Under the pieces are notes generated by a model that was not told the origin of the DNA, made no database searches, and saw nothing but the letters and a program-made list of their open reading frames with translations. Below, piece by piece: positions 1 through 8,552 of a stretch of DNA of 64,000 bases. Source of the DNA: Streptomyces sp. Ru71. GTDB taxonomy: Bacteria > Actinomycetota > Actinomycetes > Streptomycetales > Streptomycetaceae. Position 1 is the stretch's first letter, and each line of letters begins with the position of its first letter. The stretch spans positions 62,001 to 126,000 of the forward strand of contig NZ_PQSS01000011.1 of assembly GCF_002920535.1 (NCBI RefSeq). The letters are read 5' to 3'. The position numbers and the translations under genes were made by a program.

Positions 1-64
1 CGTCGACGGCTCCGCTCGCGTGCGGGGCGGGCCAGAGGGCGGTGTGTGCGGGGTTCGGGGCCAT
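1..64 (-). CDS. aroA: 5' end of 3-phosphoshikimate 1-carboxyvinyltransferase (partial)
   Basis: Only the first 21 codons lie in the window; the gene runs leftward off the edge. The ATG at 64 opens the reading MAPNPAHTALWPAPHASGAV, the kind of N-terminus I recall for streptomycete EPSP synthases, which precedes the PGSKS substrate-binding motif. The catalytic part is not visible, so the call rests on this short peptide and on the neighbours (the M50 peptidase and sigR block lies next to aroA in S. coelicolor, from memory). EPSP synthase makes 5-enolpyruvylshikimate-3-phosphate in the cytoplasmic shikimate pathway. The 51 bases between this start and the next gene hold only a short leader. Confidence 0.65.
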   Translation of the reverse strand, partial: MAPNPAHTALWPAPHASGAVD

Positions 65-115
65 GGGGTCACTTTATAAGGAGCGCGCGCCGCGGGTCGT
101 CGTCAGCGCCCGCCG

Positions 116-838
116 TCACAGGTCCAGCAGCCACCGGCCGCCCCCGATCAGGGAGCACAGCGACACCGCGTGGAACAGGAACAGCCACAGTCCCGCCGGG
201 GCGTGGGTGAGCCGGGACAGCTGGTCCGCGTCCGAGTCGCCTGCTCCGCCCCGGGACCGCTTCGACTGCAGCTCGAAGCCCGGGCGCACCCCGCCCAGCA
301 GCAGGAACCACACCACCGCGTACGCGAACGCCGCCTGCACCTGCGGACCGGCGAGCCAGGAGACGAGCACGAACGTGCCACCCGTAAGGAGGACCGTCAA
401 CGCGCCGTACGCGTTGCGGATCATCACCAGCATCGCCACCAGCAGGGCCGTCGCCACCCACAGCAGCAGCGTGATCCGGCCCGCGCCGAGCAGGGCCGCG
501 CCGCCGAGGCCGAGCAGCGGGGGAGCGGTGTAGCCGGCCGCCGCGGTGAGGATCATGCCGAGGCCGTACGGCTTGCCGCGGCTCACCGTCAGGCCGCTGG
601 TGTCGGAGTGCAGCCGGATGCCGGTCAGCTGCCGGCCGGTCAGCAGCGCGACCAGGCCGTGGCCGCCCTCGTGGGCGATGGTGATGGCGTTGCGGGATAT
701 CCGCCACAGGGTGTGCGGGACGACCACGGCCAGAGCGGCGACCATGGTGGCGAGCACCACCCAGAGGTCCGGGTCGGGCTGGGTTCCGGTGAGCCGGTCC
801 CAGAGGTCGGGCAGCGCGGTGGCGGCGAGGTTGTCCAT
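116..838 (-). CDS. M50-family membrane metallopeptidase
   Basis: A 240-residue integral membrane protein. The zinc-peptidase motif HEGGH is at residues 56-60, directly after a first hydrophobic segment (about 25-45), and is followed by several more membrane helices (about 92-135, 140-175 and near the C-terminus). This matches the compact M50B-like family common in actinobacteria. M50 enzymes cleave within the membrane; some release anti-sigma factors, but nothing here identifies a substrate. A rhomboid-like or S2P-like role near sigR is tempting but unsupported, because RsrA is soluble. The ATG at 838 is divergent from the SRAP gene with a 49-base spacer, so the two promoters must share or overlap it. 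Confidence 0.85.
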   Translation of the reverse strand: MDNLAATALPDLWDRLTGTQPDPDLWVVLATMVAALAVVVPHTLWRISRNAITIAHEGGHGLVALLTGRQLTGIRLHSDTSGLTVSRGKPYGLGMILTAAAGYTAPPLLGLGGAALLGAGRITLLLWVATALLVAMLVMIRNAYGALTVLLTGGTFVLVSWLAGPQVQAAFAYAVVWFLLLGGVRPGFELQSKRSRGGAGDSDADQLSRLTHAPAGLWLFLFHAVSLCSLIGGGRWLLDL

Positions 839-887
839 GTGCGGAAGTGGCTCCTCTGCTCCTGGGGAGTCTGGCAGGGTGGCACGT

Positions 888-1703
888 ATGTGCGGACGGT
901 ATGCATCGAGTCGTAGGCCCGAGGATCTCGCAGGAATCTTTGAGGTCGAGAAGTGGGAGCCCGAGGAGACGCTGGCGCCCGACTACAACGTCGCCCCGAC
1001 CAAAGAGGTCTACGCCGTCCTGGACCGCCCCCTCAAAGACGTCCCCGACCCGCGTCCGGTTCGGCAGCTGCGCAAGCTCAAGTGGGGGCTCGTGCCCTCC
1101 TGGGCCAAGACGCCCGAGGGCGGCGCCCGCATGATCAACGCGCGCGCCGAGACGGTGCACGAGAAGCCCGCCTACCGCCGCGCCTTCACCTCACGGCGCT
1201 GCATCCTGCCCGCCGACGGCTACTACGAGTGGGTCACCGGCAAGCAGGAGCGCGACCTGGAGGTCGAGGGGAAGAAGAAGCGGCCGCGCAAGCAGCCGTA
1301 CTTCGTGCTGCCGGCCGACGGCTCGGTGTTCGCGATGGCCGGGCTGTACGAGTTCTGGCGCGACCGCACCCTGCCGGACGACCACCCGCAGGCCTGGTGG
1401 GTGACCTGCTCGGTCATCACCACGGAGGCCGAGAAGACCCCGCTGGCCGTCGCCCCCGCCGAGGGCCCGCACGCGCTGGCCGACATCCACCCGCGGATGC
1501 CGCTGATGCTCACCCCGGACCGCTGGGACGCCTGGCTGGACCCGGCCCGCACCGACCCCGACGACCTGCGCGAACTGCTCGCGCCGCCGCCCGCCGGGCT
1601 GATGCGGGCCTACCCGGTCTCGACGGCCGTGAGCAATGTGCGCAACAACAGCCCGGAGCTGCTCAAGGAGCTTGAGGGGCCGGAAGAGGGCACACTCTTC
1701 TAG
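888..1703 (+). CDS. SOS response-associated (SRAP/YedK/HMCES-type) protein
   Basis: A 271-residue protein opening with MCGRY. In this family the initiator Met is removed so that Cys2 becomes the N-terminal catalytic residue, forming a thiazolidine crosslink with abasic sites in single-stranded DNA. Other family marks visible are the PTKEV segment, INARAET, the RRCILPADGYYEW block and the HPRMP active-site histidine motif. The frame is open further upstream, but the ATG at 888 is the only start that exposes Cys2, so I chose it. It shields abasic sites during replication. It is divergent from the M50 gene and followed after one base by the hydrolase gene, probably as one transcript. Confidence 0.93.
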   Translation: MCGRYASSRRPEDLAGIFEVEKWEPEETLAPDYNVAPTKEVYAVLDRPLKDVPDPRPVRQLRKLKWGLVPSWAKTPEGGARMINARAETVHEKPAYRRAFTSRRCILPADGYYEWVTGKQERDLEVEGKKKRPRKQPYFVLPADGSVFAMAGLYEFWRDRTLPDDHPQAWWVTCSVITTEAEKTPLAVAPAEGPHALADIHPRMPLMLTPDRWDAWLDPARTDPDDLRELLAPPPAGLMRAYPVSTAVSNVRNNSPELLKELEGPEEGTLF

Positions 1704-1704
1704 C

Positions 1705-2331
1705 GTGATCGAGATTGTCGAGACCGAGGCCGGAACCGCGCGCATCACCTGGCACCGGGCGGAGGACGCACGGCTGGTCCTCGCCGTGAGCCACGGCGCC
1801 GGCGGCGGCATCGAGGCCCGCGACCTGCAGGCCCTCGCCCGGGTCCTGCCCGGGCACGGCGTCACCGTGGCCCTCGTCGAGCAGCCCTGGCGGGTCGCCG
1901 GGAAGAAGGTCGCGGCGGCGCCGAAGACGCTGGACACCGGCTGGCGCGGCATCTGGCCGGCGCTCGCCGGGATGGAGCTGCCCGTGATCTCCGGCGGGCG
2001 CAGCGCCGGCGCCCGGGTCGCGTGCCGTACGGCGACGGAACTGGGCGCGCTCGCCGTGCTCGCGCTGAGCTTCCCGCTGCACCCGCCGGGCAGACCGGAG
2101 AAGTCCCGCGCCGAGGAGCTGCTCGGGGCCGGGGTGCCCACCCTGGTCGTGCAGGGCGGCAACGACCCGTTCGGCAGGCCGCAGGAGTTCCCGAACGGGG
2201 CGTACGACCTGGTCGAGGTGCCGTCCGGCGATCACGGTCTGGCCGTGCCCAGGCGCGCGGACATCACCCAGGAGCAAGCACTGGAGATCGTCACCGACGG
2301 TGTCCTGCGGTGGGTCGCGTCACTGGCCTGA
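1705..2331 (+). CDS. alpha/beta-family hydrolase (KANL3/Tex30-like)
   Basis: A 208-residue cytoplasmic protein starting at GTG 1705, one base after the SRAP stop, so probably translationally coupled. The SHGAGGG stretch near residue 30 resembles an oxyanion-hole loop, GGRSAGARVA carries a candidate nucleophilic serine, and QGGNDPFG and SGDHGL supply the expected acidic residue and catalytic histidine late in the chain. This is the dienelactone-hydrolase-like fold seen in KANL3/Tex30 relatives. The substrate is unknown. Its stop lies only 9 bases before the SigR-type promoter, so the sigR control region is compact. Confidence 0.85.
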   Translation: MIEIVETEAGTARITWHRAEDARLVLAVSHGAGGGIEARDLQALARVLPGHGVTVALVEQPWRVAGKKVAAAPKTLDTGWRGIWPALAGMELPVISGGRSAGARVACRTATELGALAVLALSFPLHPPGRPEKSRAEELLGAGVPTLVVQGGNDPFGRPQEFPNGAYDLVEVPSGDHGLAVPRRADITQEQALEIVTDGVLRWVASLA

Positions 2332-2339
2332 AACACCCG

Positions 2340-2365
2340 GGAATGACTCGCACACGAACGCTGTT
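2340..2365 (+). promoter_or_regulatory. SigR-type autoregulatory promoter (sigRp2)
   Basis: The sequence reads GGAAT at 2340-2344 and GTT at 2363-2365, separated by exactly 18 bases. This is the thiol-stress consensus recognised by SigR itself. Initiation a few bases past 2370 would give a transcript that includes the upstream ATG at 2425, the start of the long SigR isoform. This is the known arrangement in S. coelicolor and explains positive autoregulation. Confidence 0.85.
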
Positions 2366-2589
2366 GAGGCGGACAGAAGCGCTGGGGAACCAGCGCCGAC
2401 ATCGTGGGAGAGGAAGTCCGCCGCATGGGTTCGACCGCATGCCCGAGCCGCAGCAGCCGTGCCGACCTGGACTGGACGGTGCTGCACGCGGCCAAGACCG
2501 CTCCTATTCGAGCGGCGGCAGGCACGGGTCGTCGTCTATCCTCCGATTCGGGTGGGACCGGTTTCGGCCGCCCGACGTCGCTTGAGGAG

Positions 2590-3285
2590 GTGGGTCCGGT
2601 TCCCGGTACCGACGCAGGGACCGACAACGGCCAGACGGGGCTGCCCGAGGGCCAGGGCGCCGGCGCGGACGCGAGCACGGAGACGACCGCGGAGCGCAGC
2701 GCGCGCTTCGAGCGTGACGCGCTGGAATTCCTCGACCAGATGTACTCGGCCGCGCTGCGCATGACGCGCAACCCGGCCGACGCCGAGGACCTGGTGCAGG
2801 AGACGTACGCCAAGGCGTACGCGTCCTTCCACCAGTTCCGCGAGGGCACCAACCTCAAGGCGTGGCTGTACCGGATCCTCACGAACACCTTCATCAACTC
2901 CTACCGCAAGAAGCAGCGCGAACCCCAGCGCTCCGCCGCGGAGGAGATCGAGGACTGGCAGCTCGCCCGCGCCGAGTCGCACATGTCCACGGGTCTGCGC
3001 TCCGCCGAGTCGCAGGCGCTGGACCACCTGCCCGACTCGGACGTCAAGGAAGCGTTGCAGGCGATCCCCGAGGAGTTCCGCATCGCCGTCTACCTCGCGG
3101 ACGTAGAGGGCTTTGCGTACAAGGAGATCGCGGACATCATGGGGACACCCATCGGTACGGTGATGTCCCGGCTGCACCGGGGCCGCCGTCAGCTGCGCGG
3201 CATGCTGGAGGACTACGCGCGCGAGCGCGGACTGGTCCCGGCCGGCGCCGGAGAGTCGAACGAAGCGAAAGGCTCGGGCTCATGA
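2590..3285 (+). CDS. sigR: ECF sigma factor SigR (thiol-oxidative stress)
   Basis: The constitutive product starts at GTG 2590 (231 residues). Sigma region 2 includes [18 protein letters not shown] and [13 protein letters not shown], and region 4 includes [20 protein letters not shown]. SigR directs genes for thioredoxin, thiol homeostasis, proteolysis and ribosome function when disulphide stress inactivates RsrA. An in-frame ATG at 2425 lies exactly 55 codons upstream and downstream of the SigR-type promoter, so this strain can make the long, short-lived isoform described for S. coelicolor (about 286 residues here). The stop overlaps the rsrA start in an ATGA, which couples sigma and anti-sigma synthesis. 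Confidence 0.97.
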   Translation: MGPVPGTDAGTDNGQTGLPEGQGAGADASTETTAERSARFERDALEFLDQMYSAALRMTRNPADAEDLVQETYAKAYASFHQFREGTNLKAWLYRILTNTFINSYRKKQREPQRSAAEEIEDWQLARAESHMSTGLRSAESQALDHLPDSDVKEALQAIPEEFRIAVYLADVEGFAYKEIADIMGTPIGTVMSRLHRGRRQLRGMLEDYARERGLVPAGAGESNEAKGSGS

Positions 3286-3584
3286 GCTGCGGAGAGCCGC
3301 ACGAGACGGACTGCAGTGAGGTACTCGACCATCTGTACGAGTTCCTCGACAGTGAGATGCCGGACGTCGATCGCGACAAGTTCAAGCAGCACTTCAAGGA
3401 GTGCTCGCCGTGCCTGGAGAAGTACGGCCTTGAGCAGGCCGTGAAGAAGCTGGTCAAGCGGTGCTGCGGGCATGACGACGTGCCGACCGACCTGCGGGCC
3501 AAGGTCCTGGGGCGGCTCGACCTGATCCGCTCCGGGCAGGCCGTGCCCGAGCACGACATCACCGCCGCGCCCCAGGAGTCCTGA
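3282..3584 (+). CDS. rsrA: zinc-containing redox anti-sigma factor RsrA
   Basis: A 100-residue ZAS-family protein. The HX3CX2C motif is intact (His37, Cys41, Cys44), and Cys3 and Cys11 are present, so the known zinc ligands and the Cys11-Cys44 switch disulphide are conserved. Cys61 and Cys62 are also kept. Position 31, a dispensable cysteine in S. coelicolor as I recall it, is arginine here, which leaves six cysteines. Reduced RsrA binds SigR; oxidation expels zinc and frees it. The start at 3282 overlaps the sigR stop by four bases. A short hairpin follows at 3613-3635. Confidence 0.97.
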   Translation: MSCGEPHETDCSEVLDHLYEFLDSEMPDVDRDKFKQHFKECSPCLEKYGLEQAVKKLVKRCCGHDDVPTDLRAKVLGRLDLIRSGQAVPEHDITAAPQES

Positions 3585-3612
3585 ACTCCCCGCTGTCACC
3601 CGAACGTGCTAA

Positions 3613-3635
3613 TCCGCGGGTCATCCGCCCGCGGA
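3613..3635 (+). terminator. hairpin after sigR-rsrA
   Basis: An 8-bp perfect stem, TCCGCGGG and CCCGCGGA, encloses a 7-base loop 29 bases after rsrA. There is no U-tract, as is usual in Streptomyces. It plausibly separates the sigR operon from the HD-GYP gene. Confidence 0.55.
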
Positions 3636-3696
3636 GCCCCCTGACGCCGCCCTAGGCTCCGACACCTGGAGGAGGCAGGGCCGGGGAGGGGCGTTC

Positions 3697-5286
3697 ATGG
3701 AGACGGTTCCGGCACGGGCGCGCGCGTATGTGGCCTGTGTCGTCGTCTGCGCCCTGGTGCTCCTGCTCCCGCTGACGTCCGCACCGGCCCCCTGGTGGGC
3801 ACTCACCCTGCTGGCCGCGCTGTACGCCGCCGGTGAGCGCGTGGCCCGCCGCCGCTTCGCCGGAACGTTCTATCCCGTGCTGCTCGCCGGGGCCTTCCTG
3901 CTGCCGCCGCCCGCCGCGGCGCTCGTCCCGCTGCCCGGTGCCCTGCTCGCACCGGTCGAGCAGCGGCCCGCGCTGCCACGCCGCCTGTGGCGGGCCGCCC
4001 AGCTCGTCATCGGCACCTGGGCCGCGGCACGGGTGCACGGTGTCCTCGGCGGACGCGAAGCCGTCACCGGCTCCGACTTTCCGCACGTCCTGCTGCCCGC
4101 CGGCGCGGCCGTGCTCGCCTTCTGCCTCGTCCTCACCCTGCTCGACGGGGGAATCCGCGCCTGCGCCGAGCACTTGCCGCTGCGCCGGGCCTGGCGCGGG
4201 CTGTTCCTGCGCTGCCTCGGCCCGCTGGCCGTGCACGGGCTCGCCGGGCTGATGATGGCCGTGCTCTGGCGCAGCCCCTACGGCCCCGTCGCCGCGCTGC
4301 TGGTGCTGCTGCCGATGTGCGTGTCCTGGTGGGTCTTCGCGCAGTACCACCGGCAGCGCGCCGCCCACCAGGCCACGATCCGCGCGCTGGTGCAGGCCGT
4401 GGACATCAAGGACGGCTACACACGCGGCCACAGCGAGCGCGTCGGCCAGGCGTCGATGATGATCGCCCGCGAGCTCGGCATGTGCGACGAACGCGTGGAG
4501 GTGCTGCGCTTCGCCGGAATCCTGCACGACGTCGGCAAACTCGGCGTCCCCACCCGGCTGCTGCGCAAGAACGGCCCGCTCACCCCGGAGGAACGCCGGG
4601 TGATCGAGCTGCATCCCGAGTACGGCCACGACATCGTGCGCGGCATCTCGTTCCTCGGCGAGGCGCGCTCGGCCGTGCTGCACCACCACGAACGCCTCGA
4701 CGGCAGCGGATATCCCTACGGCCTGCGGGGCGGGCAGATCCCCGAGCCGGCCCGGGTGGTGGCGGTCGCCGACGCCTTCGACGCGATGACGTCCACCCGC
4801 TCCTACAGCAGGGCGCGGCCGGTGCCGGCGGCGCTGGCCGAGCTCCAGCGGTGCGCGGGCTCCCACTTCGACCCGCGGATGGTCGAGGCGCTGGTACGAG
4901 CCGTGGCCCGCCAGGGCTGGCACCCGGCCGTCACCGCCGACGAGCCCCCGCCCACGCTCCCCACCCCGCGCCCCGCCCCACCCACCCGGGAGCCCACCGG
5001 TGACCGGCCGAGCGCCCGGGAGGGAGCCGGGAGGCGGGGGGACGGCGGACGGGGAGCCGGCCGGGGGAGCGCCGGGGGACGAGGAATCGGCCGACGGTGC
5101 GCCTGTCAGGGGCGTACGCCGGCTGGAGGGGCGACGGCGGCCGGCCGAGTGGGCGCCGGGGAGCGAATCGCCGGGGAGCGAATCGCCGGGCGGGACGGTG
5201 GCGGGAACCGGTCGAGTGGCCGGGTGGGCGCCCCGAAGCGGGGAGCCGGTCAGCGGGACACCGGTGAACGGGGAGCCGGCCCGTAG
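3697..5286 (+). CDS. membrane HD-GYP domain protein
   Basis: About 230 residues of hydrophobic N-terminal helices precede a complete HD-GYP domain. Visible landmarks are VDIKDGYTRGHSERVG, the metal-binding FAGILHDVGKLGVP, ELHPEYG, and HHHERLDGSGYP, followed by VADAFDAMTSTRSY. HD-GYP proteins hydrolyse cyclic di-GMP or related second messengers; all usual metal-ligand positions look intact, so activity is plausible. The open frame runs about 95 codons past the domain through arginine/glycine-rich low-complexity sequence that overlaps the next gene from 5000. That tail is of doubtful value. The gene forms an operon with the second HD protein and the TPR gene. Confidence 0.85.
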   Translation: METVPARARAYVACVVVCALVLLLPLTSAPAPWWALTLLAALYAAGERVARRRFAGTFYPVLLAGAFLLPPPAAALVPLPGALLAPVEQRPALPRRLWRAAQLVIGTWAAARVHGVLGGREAVTGSDFPHVLLPAGAAVLAFCLVLTLLDGGIRACAEHLPLRRAWRGLFLRCLGPLAVHGLAGLMMAVLWRSPYGPVAALLVLLPMCVSWWVFAQYHRQRAAHQATIRALVQAVDIKDGYTRGHSERVGQASMMIARELGMCDERVEVLRFAGILHDVGKLGVPTRLLRKNGPLTPEERRVIELHPEYGHDIVRGISFLGEARSAVLHHHERLDGSGYPYGLRGGQIPEPARVVAVADAFDAMTSTRSYSRARPVPAALAELQRCAGSHFDPRMVEALVRAVARQGWHPAVTADEPPPTLPTPRPAPPTREPTGDRPSAREGAGRRGDGGRGAGRGSAGGRGIGRRCACQGRTPAGGATAAGRVGAGERIAGERIAGRDGGGNRSSGRVGAPKRGAGQRDTGERGAGP

Positions 5287-6673
5287 GGCGCCGGAAGGCA
5301 GGGAGTCCGCCCGCGGCGCATCGGCAAGCGGGGAATCGGCCCGCGGCGCATCGGCGAGCGGGGGACCGGCCCCCAGCGCCTCGCCGACCGGCGACCCGGC
5401 CCTCAGCGTGCGGGTGCCTCGGCGCTGCGTGCCGCTCGGGTTGCTGCTTCTGCACATCCCCGCCGGTCTCCTCGTGCTCGCCTGTCTCGCCGGCACCCTG
5501 CGTACCGGGCTCGCCGAGCGCCCCATCGCGCTGGCCTTCGGCACGCTCGTCGCCGTCGGAGAGCTGACCCGCTGGAGCGGCCCGCACCTGCGGGAGCCGG
5601 CGCCGCTCGGTGCGGCAGGGGCGCTGTCGTACGCCCTGCTGGGGCAGTGCGCCGGGAGGCCGACCGGGCACGGCGTGGCGCAGGTCGTCACCGTGGTCGG
5701 CGCCGCCTGCCTGCTCGGCGGGGTGCCGCACATCGCGCGCGGGTGCGGGCCGACGCTCGACGACCTGACCCGGCGCACGCTGACCGCCGGCTTCGCCGCC
5801 GTCTGTTTCCAGCCGCTGTTCAACCGGGGCGTGTTCGACACCTGGATCGGCCCCGCCTACGCCCTGCTGCTGGTCGCCCTGCTGGCGCTGACCGCGCTGT
5901 GCGACGCGGTGCTCGCGGCCGCGCTGGCCCACGCGCGCACCCGGTGGCCGTTCGGGCCGCTGCTGCGCGACCAGCTGCGGGCGCTGCCCGGCATCGGCTC
6001 GGCGGTGTGCGCCACGGGTGCGGTGATGGCCCTGGCGGTGGCGGTGGCCGGGCTGTGGGCGCTGCCGGTGTTCTGCCTGCCGCTGCTGCTGACCCAGCTG
6101 GCCTTCCGCCGGTACGCGGAGGTGCGCGCCACCTACCGGCAGACCATCGCCTCGCTCGCCCGGGCCACCGAGACAGCCGGGTACACACCGGCCGGGCACG
6201 CGCGCCGGGTCGCCGGGCTCAGCCAGGCGGTCGGGCGGGACCTCGGGCTGAGCGAGGCGGAGCTGACCGTGCTGGAGTACGCGGCCCTGATGCACGACAT
6301 CGGGCAGCTCAGCCTCGTCGACCCGGTGCCGGCCGGGGCCACCGCCCACCTCCCGGCCGAGGAGCAGCGGCGGATCGCGCTGCTCGGCGGGGCCGTCGTA
6401 CGGCAGACCGGGGTGAGCCCGCAGGTGGCCATGGTGGTGGAGCGGCAGGCCAACCCGTGCCGGGAGCAGCCGCTCGCGGCGCGGATCGTGCGGGCGGTGA
6501 ACGCGTACGAGGAGAAGGCGCGGGGCGCCGGGCCGTGCGGGGCGCTGGCGGCGCTGGAGGAGCTACGGCTGGGAACGGCCGGGGACTACGCGCCGGATGT
6601 GGTGGAAGCGCTGGCCCGGGTGTTGTCCCGGCAACAGTCTGACCCGGCCCCGAGCTGGGTAACCCATGGGTAA
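5000..6673 (+). CDS. membrane protein with degenerate HD domain
   Basis: A partner of the preceding HD-GYP protein. From about residue 140 there is a run of membrane helices, then an HD-type domain with TPAGHARRVAGLSQAVG and ALMHDIGQLSLVD. The GYP segment and the HHH/DGSGYP signature are missing, so it is probably a catalytically degenerate paralogue acting as a partner or sensor. The GTG at 5000 gives 557 residues, but the first 136 are a Gly/Ala/Ser/Pro-rich linker encoded by tandem repeats and overlap the previous frame by 287 bases. The GTG at 5408, just before the first helix, is an alternative start; neither has a clear ribosome-binding site. Confidence 0.7.
   Translation: MTGRAPGREPGGGGTADGEPAGGAPGDEESADGAPVRGVRRLEGRRRPAEWAPGSESPGSESPGGTVAGTGRVAGWAPRSGEPVSGTPVNGEPARRAPEGRESARGASASGESARGASASGGPAPSASPTGDPALSVRVPRRCVPLGLLLLHIPAGLLVLACLAGTLRTGLAERPIALAFGTLVAVGELTRWSGPHLREPAPLGAAGALSYALLGQCAGRPTGHGVAQVVTVVGAACLLGGVPHIARGCGPTLDDLTRRTLTAGFAAVCFQPLFNRGVFDTWIGPAYALLLVALLALTALCDAVLAAALAHARTRWPFGPLLRDQLRALPGIGSAVCATGAVMALAVAVAGLWALPVFCLPLLLTQLAFRRYAEVRATYRQTIASLARATETAGYTPAGHARRVAGLSQAVGRDLGLSEAELTVLEYAALMHDIGQLSLVDPVPAGATAHLPAEEQRRIALLGGAVVRQTGVSPQVAMVVERQANPCREQPLAARIVRAVNAYEEKARGAGPCGALAALEELRLGTAGDYAPDVVEALARVLSRQQSDPAPSWVTHG
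5160..5368 (+). repeat. tandem repeats in the HD-protein linker
   Basis: Two perfect 15-bp copies of GGAGCGAATCGCCGG lie at 5160-5174 and 5175-5189. A near-perfect 30-bp unit is repeated at 5309-5338 and 5339-5368 and reads as SARGASASG twice in the frame of the second HD protein. Periods are multiples of three, which keeps that frame open while copy number changes. Confidence 0.85.
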
Positions 6674-6773
6674 TGAGCGGCCCTCCCGGCGTACGTGGTT
6701 GGATGCGAGGGAGAGGGTGTCCGGGGGCGTGAGCCAGCCCACTTTCCGGAACTGGAACTGGCAGGCGGGAATC

Positions 6774-7754
6774 GTGAGGATCTTCGGCAAGGGACGGCAC
6801 CGGCCCTCCGCCTCCTGGCGGCAGGCCACGGACCGCGCGTTCACGCTGATCGGTGACGGCCGCTACGAGGACGCGGGCGCGCTGCTGACGCGGGCGGCCG
6901 ATCTGGAGCCCTGGCTGTCGGAGTCCTGGTTCAACCTGGCCCTGCTGCACAAGTTCCGGCACGACTGGGAGCAGGCGCGCGCCGCGGGTCTGCGGGCGGT
7001 GGCCCTGCTGGAGAAGGAGAGCGGGGCGCCGGACTGGTGGAACGTCGGCATCGCCGCGACCGCGCTGCAGGACTGGCCGCTGGCCCGGCGTGCCTGGCAG
7101 GCGTACGGGCTGAGCGTGCCGGGCGGTGCCACGGCCGCCGACGAGCCGGTCGGCATGGACCTGGGCAGCGCGGCCGTACGGCTGTCGCCCGAGGGCGAGG
7201 CCGAGGTGGTGTGGGGCCGGCGGCTGGACCCGTCGCGGATCGAGGTGCTGTCGATTCCACTGCCGTCGTCCGGGCGGCGCTGGGGCGAGGTCGTACTGCA
7301 CGACGGCGTCCCGCACGGGGAGCGGACCACGTCCGGCGGGCACAGCTTCCCGGTCTTCGACGAGATCGAGCTGTGGGCGCCCTCGCCGGTGCCGACCTGG
7401 GTGGTGCTGATCGAGGCGGCCACCGAGGCGGACCGGGACGCGCTGGAGCAGCTGGCCGCGGACGCCGGGTTCGCGGCGGAGGACTGGTCGTCGTCGGTGC
7501 GGCTGCTGTGCCGGATGTGCTCGGAGTCGCGGATGCCGGCCGACGAGGGCGACGGCGTCCACCTCGACCCCCACGACCACAGCGAGCCGGGTCACCCCGG
7601 CCCCCTCGGCCACCGCACGGACGGGCAGCTGTGGGTGCCGGAGCGGGAGTGCGGGGTGGCTGCGCCGGCTTCCTTGGTACGGGGGTTGCTGGACGGATGG
7701 GTGGCGGACAGCCCGGATTCCCGCGATTGGCGGGATCTTGAGGAGGTCTGTTAG
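6774..7754 (+). CDS. tetratricopeptide-repeat protein
   Basis: From GTG 6774 the protein is 326 residues and begins MRIFGKGRHRPSASWRQATD. TPR-like helices cover roughly residues 15-110 (FTLIGDGRYEDAGALLTRAADLEP, then SWFNLALLHKFRHDWEQARAAGL). The rest is a less familiar beta-rich region with a conserved-looking CRMCSES near residue 250. An upstream ATG at 6666 overlaps the previous stop by eight bases and would add 36 residues with no recognisable content, so I prefer 6774. Function is not known; a scaffold role beside the HD membrane proteins is possible but only by position. Confidence 0.75.
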   Translation: MRIFGKGRHRPSASWRQATDRAFTLIGDGRYEDAGALLTRAADLEPWLSESWFNLALLHKFRHDWEQARAAGLRAVALLEKESGAPDWWNVGIAATALQDWPLARRAWQAYGLSVPGGATAADEPVGMDLGSAAVRLSPEGEAEVVWGRRLDPSRIEVLSIPLPSSGRRWGEVVLHDGVPHGERTTSGGHSFPVFDEIELWAPSPVPTWVVLIEAATEADRDALEQLAADAGFAAEDWSSSVRLLCRMCSESRMPADEGDGVHLDPHDHSEPGHPGPLGHRTDGQLWVPERECGVAAPASLVRGLLDGWVADSPDSRDWRDLEEVC

Positions 7755-7789
7755 GCCGTCGTCCGCGCGCGGCGCCGTCGTGGCTGATC

Positions 7790-7823
7790 GCGCAGTTCCC
7801 CGCGCCCCTTCGGGGCGCGGCCG
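7790..7823 (+). repeat. dispersed Streptomyces repeat with hairpin
   Basis: The 19-mer GCGCAGTTCCCCGCGCCCC at 7790-7808 recurs exactly at 34926-34944. Here it continues into a hairpin, CGCGCCCC-TTC-GGGGCGCG (7801-7819), which could terminate the TPR transcript. Variants of this element are scattered through many Streptomyces intergenic regions (from memory). Confidence 0.7.
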
Positions 7824-7880
7824 CCGTACCCTGTATCAGCATCATCCCCTTGTTTTTGTTCAGGAAGGCTTACGTCCGTC

Positions 7881-8531
7881 ATGGCGCAGCAGGACACCGA
7901 TCAGCAGCACGTGGGCGTGCTCCCCGTCGATGACGAGGGGTACGTCGTCGACACGGAGGACTGCGAGGAGCGCGAGACCGCCTGGCGTGAGCGCGGCACC
8001 TCGCGGCCGATCACGGTCGTGGGCAACCCGGTGCTGCACAAGGAGTGCGAGGACGTCACCGACTTCGGTGACGAGCTCCAGCAGCTGGTCGCGGACATGT
8101 TCGCCTCGCAGCGCACCGCCGAGGGCGTGGGCCTGGCCGCCAACCAGATCGGCGTCGGCCTGAAGGTCTTCGTCTACGACTGCATGGACGACAGCGGTGT
8201 CCGGCACGTCGGCGTGGTCTGCAACCCCAAGCTCGTCGAGCTGCCCGCCGACCAGCGTGTCCTGGACGACAGCAACGAGGGCTGCCTGTCCGTGCCGACC
8301 GCGTACGCGCCGCTCGCCCGCCCCGACTACGCCGAGGTCACCGGGCAGGACGAGCAGGGCAACCCGGTCAAGGTGCGCGGCACCGGCTACTTCGCCCGGT
8401 GTTTGCAGCACGAGACGGACCATCTGTACGGCCGTCTCTACATCGACCGGCTCTCCAAGCGTGAACGCAAGGACGTGCTGCGGCAGATGGCCGAGAACGA
8501 GCCGCGCTACCCGGTCGTCGCCAACGACTGA
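7881..8531 (+). CDS. def: peptide deformylase
   Basis: A 216-residue iron/zinc hydrolase that removes the N-formyl group from nascent proteins at the ribosome exit. All three family motifs are intact: [10 protein letters not shown] at 82-91, EGCLSVP with the metal-ligand Cys135, and QHETDH at 176-181 with metal ligands His177 and His181 and catalytic Glu178. The protein has an N-terminal extension of about 40 residues before the core, as in other actinobacterial type-I enzymes of this subgroup. It is monocistronic, with a strong hairpin directly downstream. Confidence 0.96.
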   Translation: MAQQDTDQQHVGVLPVDDEGYVVDTEDCEERETAWRERGTSRPITVVGNPVLHKECEDVTDFGDELQQLVADMFASQRTAEGVGLAANQIGVGLKVFVYDCMDDSGVRHVGVVCNPKLVELPADQRVLDDSNEGCLSVPTAYAPLARPDYAEVTGQDEQGNPVKVRGTGYFARCLQHETDHLYGRLYIDRLSKRERKDVLRQMAENEPRYPVVAND

Positions 8532-8552
8532 CGTCTCCCAAGCGCCTTGCGT

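Noticed and set aside
3652..5841. Very long open frame on the minus strand opposite the HD-GYP genes
   Set aside because: It is an antisense shadow of GC-rich coding sequence; its translation is Pro/Ala/Gly-rich with no domain, while the plus strand encodes clear HD domains.
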